DNA of 64,000 nucleotides from Teichococcus oryzae (GTDB lineage Bacteria > Pseudomonadota > Alphaproteobacteria > Acetobacterales > Acetobacteraceae), in assembly GCF_008386565.1 (NCBI RefSeq), contig NZ_VUKA01000002.1:372001-436000 (forward strand). The letters run 5' to 3'. Under the pieces are notes generated by a model. That model saw only the letters and a program-made list of their open reading frames with translations, was not told the origin of the DNA and made no database searches. Below are positions 26,353-35,038 of this stretch, piece after piece (the first letter of the stretch is position 1; the number at the start of each line of letters is the position of its first letter). A program made the position numbers and the translations under genes.

Positions 26353-27243
26353 ATGCGCATCCTGATCGCCGGCCGCTCGGGCCAGCTCGCCCGCGAACTG
26401 GCCGACCGCCTGCCGCGCGACGGGCATGAGGTGACGGCGCTGGGCCAGCCAGAGCTGGACCTCGCCGCGCCGGACACGGTGCGCCGGGCGGTGGAGCAGG
26501 TGGCGCCGGAGGCCATCGTCAACGCCGCCGCCTACACCGCCGTGGACCGTGCCGAGGATGAGCGTGACGCGGCCTTCGCGGTGAACGCGGCCGGCGCCGG
26601 AGCGCTGGCGGCCGAGGCCGCGCGCCTTGGCATCCCGCTGGTGCATGTTTCCACCGACTATGTGTTCGACGGCAACAAGGACGCGCCCTACACCGAGGAG
26701 GACGCGACTGGCCCGACCGGCGTTTACGGCGCGTCCAAGCTGGCGGGGGAGGAGGCGGTGCTGCGCGCCCATCCGCGCTCTGTCGTGCTGCGCACCGCCT
26801 GGGTCTGCGGCGTGCATGGCAACAACTTCCTGAAGACCATGCTGCGCCTGGGCGCTGAGCGGCCGAAGCTGTCCGTGGTGGCCGACCAGCATGGCGCGCC
26901 CACCTTCACCGCCGACATCGCTGAGGCCATCGCCCGCATGCTGCCGGCCCTCGCCGCGGCCCCGGCCGGCGATCCGCGCTTCGGCCTGTTCCATCTGAGC
27001 GGAGCGCCCTACACCACCTGGCATGGCTTCGCGGCCGAGATCTTCCGCCAGGCGGAGAACCGCGGGCACAAGGTGCCGGAGCTGGCGGCGATCGGCACGG
27101 CGGATTACCCGACCAAGGCGCGGCGCCCCGCCAACAGCCGGCTTGATTGCCACAAGATCCAGCAGGTCCACGGCATCCGGCCGGCGGATTGGCGGCAATC
27201 CCTGTCGAACAGCCTGGACACGCTGACCGGGCCGCCGCGCTGA
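26353..27243 (+). CDS. rmlD: dTDP-4-dehydrorhamnose reductase
   Basis: Last step to dTDP-L-rhamnose. The SDR protein has 296 residues, with N-terminal RILIAGRSGQLARELA, NAAAYTAVDRAEDE, HVSTDYVFDG and catalytic YGASKLAGEEAV. GGGGAG lies upstream. The gene ends 4 bases from a convergent glycosyltransferase gene, with no room for a separate terminator. Confidence 0.94.
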   Translation: MRILIAGRSGQLARELADRLPRDGHEVTALGQPELDLAAPDTVRRAVEQVAPEAIVNAAAYTAVDRAEDERDAAFAVNAAGAGALAAEAARLGIPLVHVSTDYVFDGNKDAPYTEEDATGPTGVYGASKLAGEEAVLRAHPRSVVLRTAWVCGVHGNNFLKTMLRLGAERPKLSVVADQHGAPTFTADIAEAIARMLPALAAAPAGDPRFGLFHLSGAPYTTWHGFAAEIFRQAENRGHKVPELAAIGTADYPTKARRPANSRLDCHKIQQVHGIRPADWRQSLSNSLDTLTGPPR

Positions 27244-27247
27244 GGCC

Positions 27248-28168
27248 TCAGAAGCGGTCCAGCAGCATCCAGGCGCGAAGCACCAGATCCTCCTGGAGGG
27301 TTTGACGGTAGGCGCCGGCCGCCCGCAGCGCCCGCCAGCGCCGCAGCGGCCCGCCCGAACGCGCCGCCCGCAGGATGGCCACCCGCGCGGCCGCTTCCGG
27401 CACCAGCAGGGAGGCGGCCCGGTCCAGCGCGTCCAGATGCGCGCCCAGCAGCCGCAGAAAGGCTTTCGGTCCGCGCCGCGCGGCGGCCAGCCCCCGCCGC
27501 GCCGTGCTGGGGGCGGCGCCGACGACGTTGCGGCCATGCTGGCGGTACAGGATCTGCGGCTCCGGGTCGAACAGCGCGGTGCCGCCGGCGCCGGTGACCA
27601 GGAGGTAGCACCACCAGTCATGCATGCTGCCTTCCGGTGCCGGCCCCGCCGCCGCCACCAGCCGGCGGGCCGCCGCGTTCAGCACCACGGTGCAGCCCGT
27701 GGCGACGTTCTGCACAAGGGCATTGCCGAAGCCCAGGCGGCGGGCAGGCAGCGGCGACAGGCCCTGCGGCCGCAATGCCTCGTCCACCAGGCGCTGCCGG
27801 GCGCAATACAGCGCCGGGCGTCCCGCAGGCAGTTCCGAAAGCCGCGCCATGCCGCGCGCCAGCTTTCCCGGCAGCCACACATCGTCCTGGTCGCAGAAGG
27901 CGGTGAAGGATGCCTCCGGCGCCGCCGCCAGCAAGGCCAGGAAGGAACGCATGGCGCCCAGCCGCCCGGGCAGCATCGACGCTTCCCGCACAATCCCGCC
28001 CGGCCAGTCGAAGCCACGCAGCAGCGCCTGGGTTCCATCCGTGGAGCCATCGTCGCGCCAGAACAGGAATGGCGCGGCAAGGCCTTGCTGGGCCGCCAGG
28101 CTGCGCAGCTGGTCGGGCAGGAAGCCAGCCCCCTGATAGGTGGAAAGCAGAACAACGATGTCGGTCAT
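27248..28168 (-). CDS. Glycosyltransferase family 2, rhamnosyltransferase-like
   Basis: GT-A enzyme of 306 residues: VVLLSTYQGAGFLPDQLRSL, WRDDGSTDGTQALL (nucleotide-binding acidic motif) and FCDQDDVWLPGKLARG, the DQDDxW form frequent in rhamnosyltransferases. Because rmlCBAD lie next door, transfer of L-rhamnose is a reasonable guess. The start overlaps the stop of the longer glycosyltransferase gene upstream by four bases (ATGA). No membrane segments. Confidence 0.85.
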   Translation of the reverse strand: MTDIVVLLSTYQGAGFLPDQLRSLAAQQGLAAPFLFWRDDGSTDGTQALLRGFDWPGGIVREASMLPGRLGAMRSFLALLAAAPEASFTAFCDQDDVWLPGKLARGMARLSELPAGRPALYCARQRLVDEALRPQGLSPLPARRLGFGNALVQNVATGCTVVLNAAARRLVAAAGPAPEGSMHDWWCYLLVTGAGGTALFDPEPQILYRQHGRNVVGAAPSTARRGLAAARRGPKAFLRLLGAHLDALDRAASLLVPEAAARVAILRAARSGGPLRRWRALRAAGAYRQTLQEDLVLRAWMLLDRF

Positions 28169-29898
28169 CGCGCGGCCTGCATGGCCTCGATCAGCGCCGC
28201 CAGCTGGCCGGGCCCCTCGGCCAGATGCAGCCCCGGCCGGGCGGCGGACAGGTTGGGATTGAAATAAGGGTCGCGCGGCGAGGCCGGCCCCGCGCAGAGC
28301 TCCGGCATCCGGCCGGAATGGCGAAGCCGCGCCAGCGGGGTCCAGACGATGCGCTGCCCCGATTGGCGCAATCCTTCGCACAAGGCCAGGTGCCATTGAT
28401 CCGCCTCCGCCGGCAGGGACAGCGCCTCGAAGGCAGCGCGCCGCACGGCCAGGCATCCCGCGCCAACCGCCGAAACCTGCCGTGGCAGCCGCAACTGGCC
28501 ATGATAGCCCTGGGCCGGGTAGCGCAGCCCGGCCAGGTAGGGCACCGGCCAGGCCCGTTCGCCTTCCACCACCAGGCCCGCCTCCATCGCCCTGTTCCGC
28601 GCATCCATCACCAGCGGGCCGGCGGCGCCGACGCCTGGCCGCCAGGCCTGGGCCAGCAATTCGGCCAGCCATTCCGGGTGATCGGGCCGCAGTGCCGGAT
28701 CAAGGAACAACAGCATTTCGCCGCTGGCCTGCCTCGCGGCGCCGAGCGGGCCCTCCGGGCCGGCGGAAAGGATCTCGGTCCCGTCGCTGCCAGGCAGGCG
28801 CAGGATTTCCCGCAGTTTTTCGGGCAAGGGGGAAGGAGCCGTCAGCACCACGCTCAGCCGGAACGGGCGGGCCGGCAGGGGGTGGACGATGCGCGACCAT
28901 CCCGGCAGGTCCGGCTGCGGCAGCGGGCGGGCGCCTGTTTCGCCACGGCGGGCCAGGTGCTCCGACACGGCGCGGCGGCCGGCGGCGGCGCAGCGCTCCA
29001 ATGCCGATTCGGAAAAGGAGGCCGCGCCGGTGCCCTGCCGCCAATGATACAGCACCAGCGGAATGTGGCGCACCTGCTCCGGCCGCAACCCGGCGGTGGC
29101 CCGCAGCGCCATATCCCAGTCCTGGCTGCCCTCGAAGCCTTCCCGGAAGCCGCCGATGCGCCGCAGCAAGGCCCGCCGGTACACGCCGAGATGGCTGACC
29201 AGGTTCTGGCTCAGCAGCAATTCGGCATTCCAGCCCGGCTTGAAATGGGGTTCGGACCGCCGGCCCCGGTCATCCACCTTGTCCTCGTCGGAAAACAGCA
29301 CCTGCAGTTCCGGGGCGGCCTGGACATGGTGGGCCACGGCGGCCAGGGCATGCGGCGGCAGCAGGTCGTCATGGTCCATGAGCGCGACGAACTCGCCCCG
29401 TGCCAGGTCCAGCGCCGTGTTGCTGGCGGCGCTGATATGGCCATTGGCCGGGCGGCGGACGAAGCGGATGCGGGGATCCGCCGCCGCCATTTCCCGCAGC
29501 ACATGCGACACCTGCGGCTCCGGCGAAGCATCGTCGGCCACGCACAATTCCCAATGCGGGTAGATCTGCGCCTGCAGCGAGGCGATGGCTTCGCGCAGAA
29601 AGCGTTCGGGGGTGTTGTAGGCCGGCATCACCACGGAGATCAGCGGCGGGTTGCGCATGTGCCGCACCGCCGCCTGAAGGCGCTGCCGCATGGCATCGGC
29701 CGGGCCTTCCACCTGATCGATCCAGCGCTGATATTCGGCCGCAGGAATGGTGACGCCCCCCGGGCGCAGTGTGTCCAGCAGGCGTTCCGTCCAGGGGGCG
29801 TGGCGCTGCAACTGGAGCATTCCCTGGCGCAGGCTCCTGTGAAGTCCGGGATGGCGGCGCAGCCAGTGCCGCGCGGTGTTCAGGAAAGGCTGCAACAA
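28165..29898 (-). CDS. Large GT2 glycosyltransferase with a degenerate second domain
   Basis: Product of about 577 residues. After a short helical N-terminus comes a full GT2 domain: SVVMPAYNTPERFLREAIASL, CVADDASPEP, LMDHDDLLPPHALA (DxD-type), FSDEDKVDD and GSQDWDMALRATA. The last 230 residues form a second GT-A-like unit with LLFLDPALRPDHPEWL but without clear catalytic motifs. TTG at 29898 with AGGGA upstream is preferred; an ATG at 29982 would add 28 residues with an unlikely, cysteine-containing N-terminus. It should act in the rhamnose-containing polysaccharide cluster. Confidence 0.8.
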   Translation of the reverse strand: MLQPFLNTARHWLRRHPGLHRSLRQGMLQLQRHAPWTERLLDTLRPGGVTIPAAEYQRWIDQVEGPADAMRQRLQAAVRHMRNPPLISVVMPAYNTPERFLREAIASLQAQIYPHWELCVADDASPEPQVSHVLREMAAADPRIRFVRRPANGHISAASNTALDLARGEFVALMDHDDLLPPHALAAVAHHVQAAPELQVLFSDEDKVDDRGRRSEPHFKPGWNAELLLSQNLVSHLGVYRRALLRRIGGFREGFEGSQDWDMALRATAGLRPEQVRHIPLVLYHWRQGTGAASFSESALERCAAAGRRAVSEHLARRGETGARPLPQPDLPGWSRIVHPLPARPFRLSVVLTAPSPLPEKLREILRLPGSDGTEILSAGPEGPLGAARQASGEMLLFLDPALRPDHPEWLAELLAQAWRPGVGAAGPLVMDARNRAMEAGLVVEGERAWPVPYLAGLRYPAQGYHGQLRLPRQVSAVGAGCLAVRRAAFEALSLPAEADQWHLALCEGLRQSGQRIVWTPLARLRHSGRMPELCAGPASPRDPYFNPNLSAARPGLHLAEGPGQLAALIEAMQAAR

Positions 29899-30209
29899 GG
29901 ATTCCCTGCGAGGGTCTTGCCGCTCCCCGGGGCAGGAGCGGGCCGTGTGGTGCCAGGCCGGGATGGAACACGCGGCCCTCATGCCATGCGCGGAGGAACC
30001 CTGCTTCCGATGCCCCTCCGGCCTGCGGACGAGGAAGCGGCGCCTGTCCGGCCACGCACCGCCAGGGGGTCAACCGTGCACGCCAGGGGCCGCCGCCATG
30101 CCTGGCATCTCTTACAACTCCGCGGCCAGTGCCGATAGTTGTCCCGCGCGGTCATGGCAGCTTTAGGGCAGCGGAGCGGAAGCGCCGCGGCTTGCAAAGC
30201 GCGGCGGCG

Positions 30210-32111
30210 ATGAACACCTCTGGACGACCGGGCCAGTCGCCTGCGCGCCGAATGATGGGGCGCCGACAGCCCATCCATTTCGATCCGGATGCCGGCAGAA
30301 GGTCCAGTCCCGTCGCCCAGGTGATGCAAACGAGCGGTTCGGCGCGGCCGCGGGGCCTGGGGCTGGGGCGTGTGCTGCGGCTCCTGCTGCTCGGCGGCAT
30401 CTGGGGCAGCCTGGCCATGGCGCTGCTGCTGTTGTGGTTCGCCTGGGACCTGCCGCGTCCGGAACAGGCGCTGGCCACGACCCGCCGCCCTTCCGTGACG
30501 CTGGAAGCGCGGGATGGCCGGCTGATGGCCACCAGCGGAGACCTTTATGGCGAGGCGGTAAGGCTGGCCGAATTGCCGGCCTATCTGCCCGCCGCGCTGA
30601 TGGCGGTGGAGGATCGCCGCTTCCGCTCGCATTTCGGCCTGGATCCGGTGGGGCTCGGCCGGGCGGCGCTGGCCAATCTGCGCGCCGGGCGCGTGGTGCA
30701 GGGTGGCTCCACCCTAACACAGCAATTAGCAAAGAACCTGTTCCTGACCCCCGCCCGCTCGTTCCGGCGCAAGGCGCAGGAAGCCATGCTGACCTTGTGG
30801 CTGGAGCGCCGCTTCACCAAGGACCAGTTGCTGGAGATCTACCTGAACCGGGTTTATCTCGGCAGCGGCGCCTATGGTGTGGATGCCGCCGCGCGCCTTT
30901 ATTTCGGCGTGCCGGCGCGCCGCGTGACCTTGTGGCAGGCAGCGATCCTGGCCGGCCTGCCCAAGGCGCCATCCCGCCTCAACCCGCGCAGTAACCCGGA
31001 TGCCGCCATCCGCCGCGGAGCCGACGTGCTGGCGGCGATGCGGGAGGAAGATCTGATCACCGCCCGGCAGCAGGCGCTGGAAGCGGAAAGGATGGTGCTG
31101 CCGCCGCGCCCCTCGGGCGATGCCGGCTGGTTCTCCGACTGGGTGCAGGCCGACCTGGCCGAGGATTATCCCGGCAGCGGCGACCTCGTGCTGCGCACCA
31201 CGCTGGACCTGCGGCTGCAGGCCGTGGTGGAGCGGCGGCTGGAGGCGCTGCTGGCCGGCCCTGGCCGCGCCGCCGAGGCGGGGCAGGGGGCCGTGGTGGC
31301 GCTGGATGCGCGCGATGGCGCGGTGCGCGCCATGGCCGGCGGCCGTTCCTATCGCGCCAGTCCGTTCAACCGAGCCACGGCGGCGCGGCGGCAGCCGGGC
31401 TCGGTTTTCAAGCCTTTTGTATGGCTTGCGGCGATGGAGCGGGGCCTCGGCCCGGAAGACGGCGTTTCGGACGCGCCGCTGACGCTGGGGCGCTGGTCGC
31501 CCGGCAATGGCGCCTGGCGTCCCCGCGGAATGATCACCCTGGAGGACGCGCTGGCGCACAGCGTCAACACCGCGGCGGTGCGGCTGCTGCAACAGGGTGG
31601 CGGGGCCGGCGAAGTGGCGGGGATGGCAAGGCGGCTCGGGATCCAGGGGCGCCTTCCCGAACATCCGTCCCTGGCGCTGGGCACGGCGGAGGTGACCCTT
31701 CTGGACCTCACCGCCGCCTATGCCGCCTTCGCCAATGGCGGCTTCCGCATCACACCCTATGGCGTGCAGCGCGCCAAATCGGCCGAGCGGCTGCTGGCGG
31801 TGCCGCGCACCGCGCCGCAGCGCGCGCTGCGGCCCGCCCAGGCGGCGGCGATGCGCCGCATGCTGGCGGCCGTGGTGCGCGAAGGCACCGGCCGTGCCGC
31901 CGCCCTGCCCGGCCGCGCCGTCGCTGGCAAGACCGGCACGACGCAGGATTTCCGGGATGCCTGGTTCGTGGGATTCGCCGCCAGCGGCGGGGTCCCCCTG
32001 GTCATTGGCGTCTGGCTGGGCAATGACGATGGTAGCCCCATGAACAAGGTCAGCGGCGGCAGCCTGCCGGCGCGCCTGTTCCACGATGTGCTGCAGGAGA
32101 TGCCGCCTTGA
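30210..32111 (+). CDS. Bifunctional penicillin-binding protein (PBP1A family)
   Basis: Peptidoglycan polymerase/cross-linker of 633 residues. A basic cytoplasmic N-terminus of about 50 residues leads to one transmembrane helix (LLLLGGIWGSLAMALLLLW). The GT51 domain has catalytic VEDRRFRSHFGLDP, QGGSTLTQQLAKNLFL and YLNRVYLGSGAYGV. The transpeptidase domain has the active serine in PGSVFKP, SVNTAAV and KTGTT. It is shorter than E. coli PBP1A/1B and lacks an OB insertion, as in the compact alphaproteobacterial type. The start could also be ATG 30252 or 30324; all have weak ribosome sites. Confidence 0.9.
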   Translation: MNTSGRPGQSPARRMMGRRQPIHFDPDAGRRSSPVAQVMQTSGSARPRGLGLGRVLRLLLLGGIWGSLAMALLLLWFAWDLPRPEQALATTRRPSVTLEARDGRLMATSGDLYGEAVRLAELPAYLPAALMAVEDRRFRSHFGLDPVGLGRAALANLRAGRVVQGGSTLTQQLAKNLFLTPARSFRRKAQEAMLTLWLERRFTKDQLLEIYLNRVYLGSGAYGVDAAARLYFGVPARRVTLWQAAILAGLPKAPSRLNPRSNPDAAIRRGADVLAAMREEDLITARQQALEAERMVLPPRPSGDAGWFSDWVQADLAEDYPGSGDLVLRTTLDLRLQAVVERRLEALLAGPGRAAEAGQGAVVALDARDGAVRAMAGGRSYRASPFNRATAARRQPGSVFKPFVWLAAMERGLGPEDGVSDAPLTLGRWSPGNGAWRPRGMITLEDALAHSVNTAAVRLLQQGGGAGEVAGMARRLGIQGRLPEHPSLALGTAEVTLLDLTAAYAAFANGGFRITPYGVQRAKSAERLLAVPRTAPQRALRPAQAAAMRRMLAAVVREGTGRAAALPGRAVAGKTGTTQDFRDAWFVGFAASGGVPLVIGVWLGNDDGSPMNKVSGGSLPARLFHDVLQEMPP

Positions 32112-32635
32112 CCGATGCTCCGGACCGGATGGCGGGCCTTGCCCGGCCCATGCAGCATGCGCTGAACAATTTTTTCATGGTGCTGCAGGTGAACCTGGAC
32201 AGCATCGCCGGCACGCTGCCGCCCGAGGACAAGTCGGCGCTGCGCATGGCACGCGCCCTGCAGGGCATGAAGGAGATGGAGGCGCTGCTGCGAAGCTATT
32301 TCCGCCTCGGTCGCCCGCATGAACAGGGCGAGATCGATTCCGGCCGCTTCCTGGAGGCGGTGCGGCCGGTGCTGGCGCTGGCGGTGAAGAAGCCGCTGAA
32401 GGTCGAGATCCGCGCCACCGCGCCGGTGCGCCCCGCGCGCCCCGAAGTGGATCTGGCCCTGCTGGACCTGGTGATGCCGGCGCGCGACATGCCGCCTGGC
32501 ACGCCGCTGCTGGTGCTGGATGGGCGCGCCATCACCGTGAACTGGCCGGCCGATGACGCCACCGAGGCGGCGCTGCGGGCCGCCGGGCTGGAAGTCCGGC
32601 GCGACGCGGCCGAAACACGCGTGGAGATGGCGTGA
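32108..32635 (+). CDS. Histidine-kinase-like orphan protein (ChpT/DHp-like)
   Basis: Cytoplasmic product of 175 residues. The N-terminal 75 residues look like a histidine kinase dimerisation helix hairpin, with a candidate phospho-acceptor in MQHALNNFFMVLQVNL (His-x2-Asn-Asn pattern). The remaining ~100 residues could be a shrunken ATPase-type domain without N or G boxes, as in the phosphotransferase ChpT. Resemblance is by pattern only. TTG 32108 overlaps the PBP stop (TTGA), suggesting coupling; ATG 32129 is the alternative start. A signalling partner of the cell-wall enzyme is conceivable. Confidence 0.6.
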   Translation: MTDAPDRMAGLARPMQHALNNFFMVLQVNLDSIAGTLPPEDKSALRMARALQGMKEMEALLRSYFRLGRPHEQGEIDSGRFLEAVRPVLALAVKKPLKVEIRATAPVRPARPEVDLALLDLVMPARDMPPGTPLLVLDGRAITVNWPADDATEAALRAAGLEVRRDAAETRVEMA

Positions 32636-32644
32636 CCGTTTGCT

Positions 32645-32779
32645 TCAGACGCGCCCGCGCATGTAGCGCCGCTCCGGCCGGTAGCCGTCACGGCGGAGCC
32701 ACCGCGACAGGGTCCGCAAGGCCCTTCCCAGGCGCAGGCGGAGCAGGTGGAGGGGGCTATCATTGGGGCGCGACGGCAT
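32645..32779 (-). CDS. Possible small basic protein
   Basis: A 44-codon frame opposite to its neighbours. The product is Arg/Leu-rich, with an amphipathic helix (LLRLRLGRALRTLSRWLRR) and the ending ERRYMRGRV. No clear ribosome site. It fills the gap between the ChpT-like gene and the protease gene. It could be real or chance coding in GC-rich DNA. Confidence 0.3.
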   Translation of the reverse strand: MPSRPNDSPLHLLRLRLGRALRTLSRWLRRDGYRPERRYMRGRV

Positions 32780-32804
32780 CGGACAGGTCCCGGGCGAGAA
32801 CGGA

Positions 32805-33584
32805 ATGACCGGAGTGTTCGGCAGCAAGTTTAACGCCGCGTTAACTGGATGCCGCAAGGTGACATCGGCTTGGTTCACGCTGTTGTTTTGCGCCGCAGCA
32901 GCATCGGCCCCGTTGCGGGCCGAGCCACCCTTGCGGCCAGGTGTCGGAAGCGAGGACCCACGGCGCGTGGTGGACCCCGCCGCGGTGCCCTGGCGAGCCC
33001 TCGGCCGGGTGCAAACGGAGCTTGGCGCCCGCTGCACCGGTGCCCTGATCGGCCCCGACCTGGTGCTGACCGCGGCGCATTGCCTGGTGGCGCCGAACAG
33101 CGGGAAGCTGGTGCGGCCGGGTTCCATCCATATGCTGCTGGGCTATCAGCGCGGCCACTGGCGGGCTGCCGCCCGCGCCAGGAGCCTGCGCGTTGCGCCG
33201 GGCTTCGATCCGGTTCGGAAGGGACCGCCAACGGCGGATTGGGCGCTGCTGGAACTGGCGCAGCCCCTGGCCACTGGCCCTGAAGGCTGGCTGACGATGA
33301 TGCGCCACATGCCGGCGCGCGGCGCCCGGCTGATGCTGGGCGGCTATCAGCAGGACAGGGCCGAGGTTCTGCTGGCGGATCCGGATTGCGCCCTGCTTGG
33401 CGTGGTTCGCGCCGAGGATGGCGCAAGGCTGTTGCGGCATGGCTGCGCCGGTACGCGGGGGGCCAGCGGCGCTCCCCTTCTGGTGGAAGGCGAAGCGGGC
33501 CGCTGGGCCATTCTCGGCATCAACGTTGCCAGCTATGCCGGCATCTCGGCCGGGCTGGCGGTGCCGACGGCCAGCCTTCCCTGA
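32805..33584 (+). CDS. Secreted trypsin-like serine protease
   Basis: Product of 259 residues with an N-terminal signal peptide (hydrophobic SAWFTLLFCAAAASA, cleavage probably near LRA). The S1 chymotrypsin fold shows a full triad: His92 in LTAAHC, Asp145 in TADWALLEL and Ser221 in GTRGASGAPL. Two cysteine pairs (77/93 and 195/214) fit disulfides of this fold, so it should work in the periplasm or outside. The substrate is unknown. ATG 32805 is used; a TTG at 32763 would add 14 residues before the signal peptide. Confidence 0.85.
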   Translation: MTGVFGSKFNAALTGCRKVTSAWFTLLFCAAAASAPLRAEPPLRPGVGSEDPRRVVDPAAVPWRALGRVQTELGARCTGALIGPDLVLTAAHCLVAPNSGKLVRPGSIHMLLGYQRGHWRAAARARSLRVAPGFDPVRKGPPTADWALLELAQPLATGPEGWLTMMRHMPARGARLMLGGYQQDRAEVLLADPDCALLGVVRAEDGARLLRHGCAGTRGASGAPLLVEGEAGRWAILGINVASYAGISAGLAVPTASLP

Positions 33585-33605
33585 AAGCGGGCCGCCGGCC
33601 GGCCA

Positions 33606-33809
33606 TCACGCCTGTGCTGGTGTTTCCGCCTTGCGGGAAGGCTCGGGCAGGTGCAGCGCTTCATCCAGATTGGCCAGCATGCGCTGCAGGCGCGGAAGGC
33701 GGTCCTTCGCCGGGGCGGTCGGAACCTGGCCCAGAGTGTCCGCGATATGTCCGCGGCGGGCAGCCCGCGCCTGCTGTCGCAGGACGCGAAGGTTGTCGTC
33801 CGGTGTCAT
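33606..33809 (-). CDS. Small hypothetical protein, 67 residues
   Basis: The product (start MTPDDNLRVLRQQARAARRG) is charged and probably helical, with a central RLPRLQRMLANLDEALHL amphipathic stretch and no membrane segment. GGAGGAG lies 8 bases before the ATG at 33809, an excellent ribosome site and the main reason for calling it. A longer frame to 33992 has an unlikely N-terminus. Family not recognised. It converges on the protease gene. Confidence 0.6.
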   Translation of the reverse strand: MTPDDNLRVLRQQARAARRGHIADTLGQVPTAPAKDRLPRLQRMLANLDEALHLPEPSRKAETPAQA

Positions 33810-34018
33810 GGTTCTTCTCCTCCATTCCGGCCGTCTTGCGGGCCGTGTGAAGAAGCTGGGATGAAGACGGTCGGCGGGCAAGTGCCGAAAGCGGGATGCA
33901 GGTTTACGCGGGCATCCACCCTGCCGGGCGCGGAGGCCCGCGCCGGTTCGCCGGTGCTGCCGCGATGAGGGCAGGCATGGAAGGAGGCCCATTCGCGTCC
34001 CTGCGCCGCCAATGACAG

Positions 34019-34047
34019 GGAAGTGTGAAATTTTGTGTAAACTTTCC
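34019..34047 (+). promoter_or_regulatory. Candidate operator of the threonate/erythronate operon
   Basis: An AT-rich patch 78 bases before ltnD holds TGTGAAATTT followed by TGTGTAAACTTT (units about 11 bases apart, one helical turn), framed by GGAAGT and ACTTTCC as an imperfect inverted repeat. DeoR-type regulators often bind such spaced repeats, and a DeoR gene lies in the operon. Only the pattern is seen. Confidence 0.45.
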
Positions 34048-34124
34048 TCTTACCAGGGCAGGCTCGCAGGCGTAGAAGCCTTGCGCAGCGCAAACTTGCA
34101 CATGAATTCACAAGGATCTCCGCC

Positions 34125-35036
34125 GTGGCGCGCAGCAATTCTTATCACGTGTGTGTGGTTGGCCTCGGTTCCATGGGCATGGGCGCGGCCAGGTCCTGCA
34201 TCGCGGCCGGATTGCAGACCTTTGGCAGCGACCTGAACCCCGTCGCCCGCGAAGCCCTAGCCGGCGCCGGCGCGGTGGCGGTGGATGCCGATGCGCGCGG
34301 CTTCGCCGACAGGCTCGACGCGGTGCTGCTGCTGGTGGTGAACGCCGCCCAGTGCAAGGCCGTGCTGTTCGGCGAGGACGCGCTGGCCGCGAGGCTGCGC
34401 CCTGGCACGGCGGTGATGGTATCCGCCACCATCTCCGCGGCCGATGCCAAGGAAATCGCCGTGGGCCTGGCCGAGCACGGCCTGTTGATGCTGGACGCGC
34501 CGGTTTCCGGCGGCGCCGCCAAGGCAGCCGCGGGCGAGATGACGGTGATGGCCGCCGGATCACGCGAAGCCTTCGACAAGCTGCGCCCGGTGCTCGATGC
34601 CGTGGCCGGCAAGGTTTACGAGATCGGCGAGGAGATCGGCCTCGGCGCCACGGTGAAGATCATCCATCAGCTCCTGGCCGGGGTGCACATCGCCGCCGGC
34701 GCCGAGGCGATGGCGCTGGCCGCCCGCGCCGGCATCCCGCTCGACACCATGTATGAGGTGGTGACCAATGCCGCCGGCAACAGCTGGATGTTCGAGAACC
34801 GCATGAAGCATGTGGTGGATGGCGACTACACGCCGAAATCCGCCGTGGACATCTTCGTCAAGGATCTGCGGCTGGTGACGGAAACGGCGCTTTCGCTGGG
34901 CTTTCCGCTGCCACTGGCCAGCACCGCCTACACCATGTTCGCCAACGCCTCCAACGCCGGCTACGGCAAGGAGGATGACGCGGCGGTGATCAAGACGTTC
35001 GCCGGCATCCAATTGCCCGGCGTAAAGGAGAAGTGA
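34125..35036 (+). CDS. ltnD: L-threonate dehydrogenase
   Basis: Beta-hydroxyacid dehydrogenase of 303 residues. The NAD-binding N-terminus has VVGLGSMGMGAARSC, the substrate stretch LDAPVSGGAAKAAAG, and the catalytic lysine is in GATVKIIHQLLAGVH. Oxidises L-threonate at C2 to the 2-oxo-tetronate. Assignment rests on the family plus the pathway genes that follow. The start is GTG 34125 with AAGGA eight bases upstream. First gene of the operon; two bases separate it from otnK. Confidence 0.87.
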   Translation: MARSNSYHVCVVGLGSMGMGAARSCIAAGLQTFGSDLNPVAREALAGAGAVAVDADARGFADRLDAVLLLVVNAAQCKAVLFGEDALAARLRPGTAVMVSATISAADAKEIAVGLAEHGLLMLDAPVSGGAAKAAAGEMTVMAAGSREAFDKLRPVLDAVAGKVYEIGEEIGLGATVKIIHQLLAGVHIAAGAEAMALAARAGIPLDTMYEVVTNAAGNSWMFENRMKHVVDGDYTPKSAVDIFVKDLRLVTETALSLGFPLPLASTAYTMFANASNAGYGKEDDAAVIKTFAGIQLPGVKEK

Positions 35037-35038
35037 GC

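Noticed and set aside
25432-27621. 729-codon minus-strand frame over rmlA and rmlD
   Set aside because: Shadow of well-supported plus-strand genes; no ribosome site or domain.
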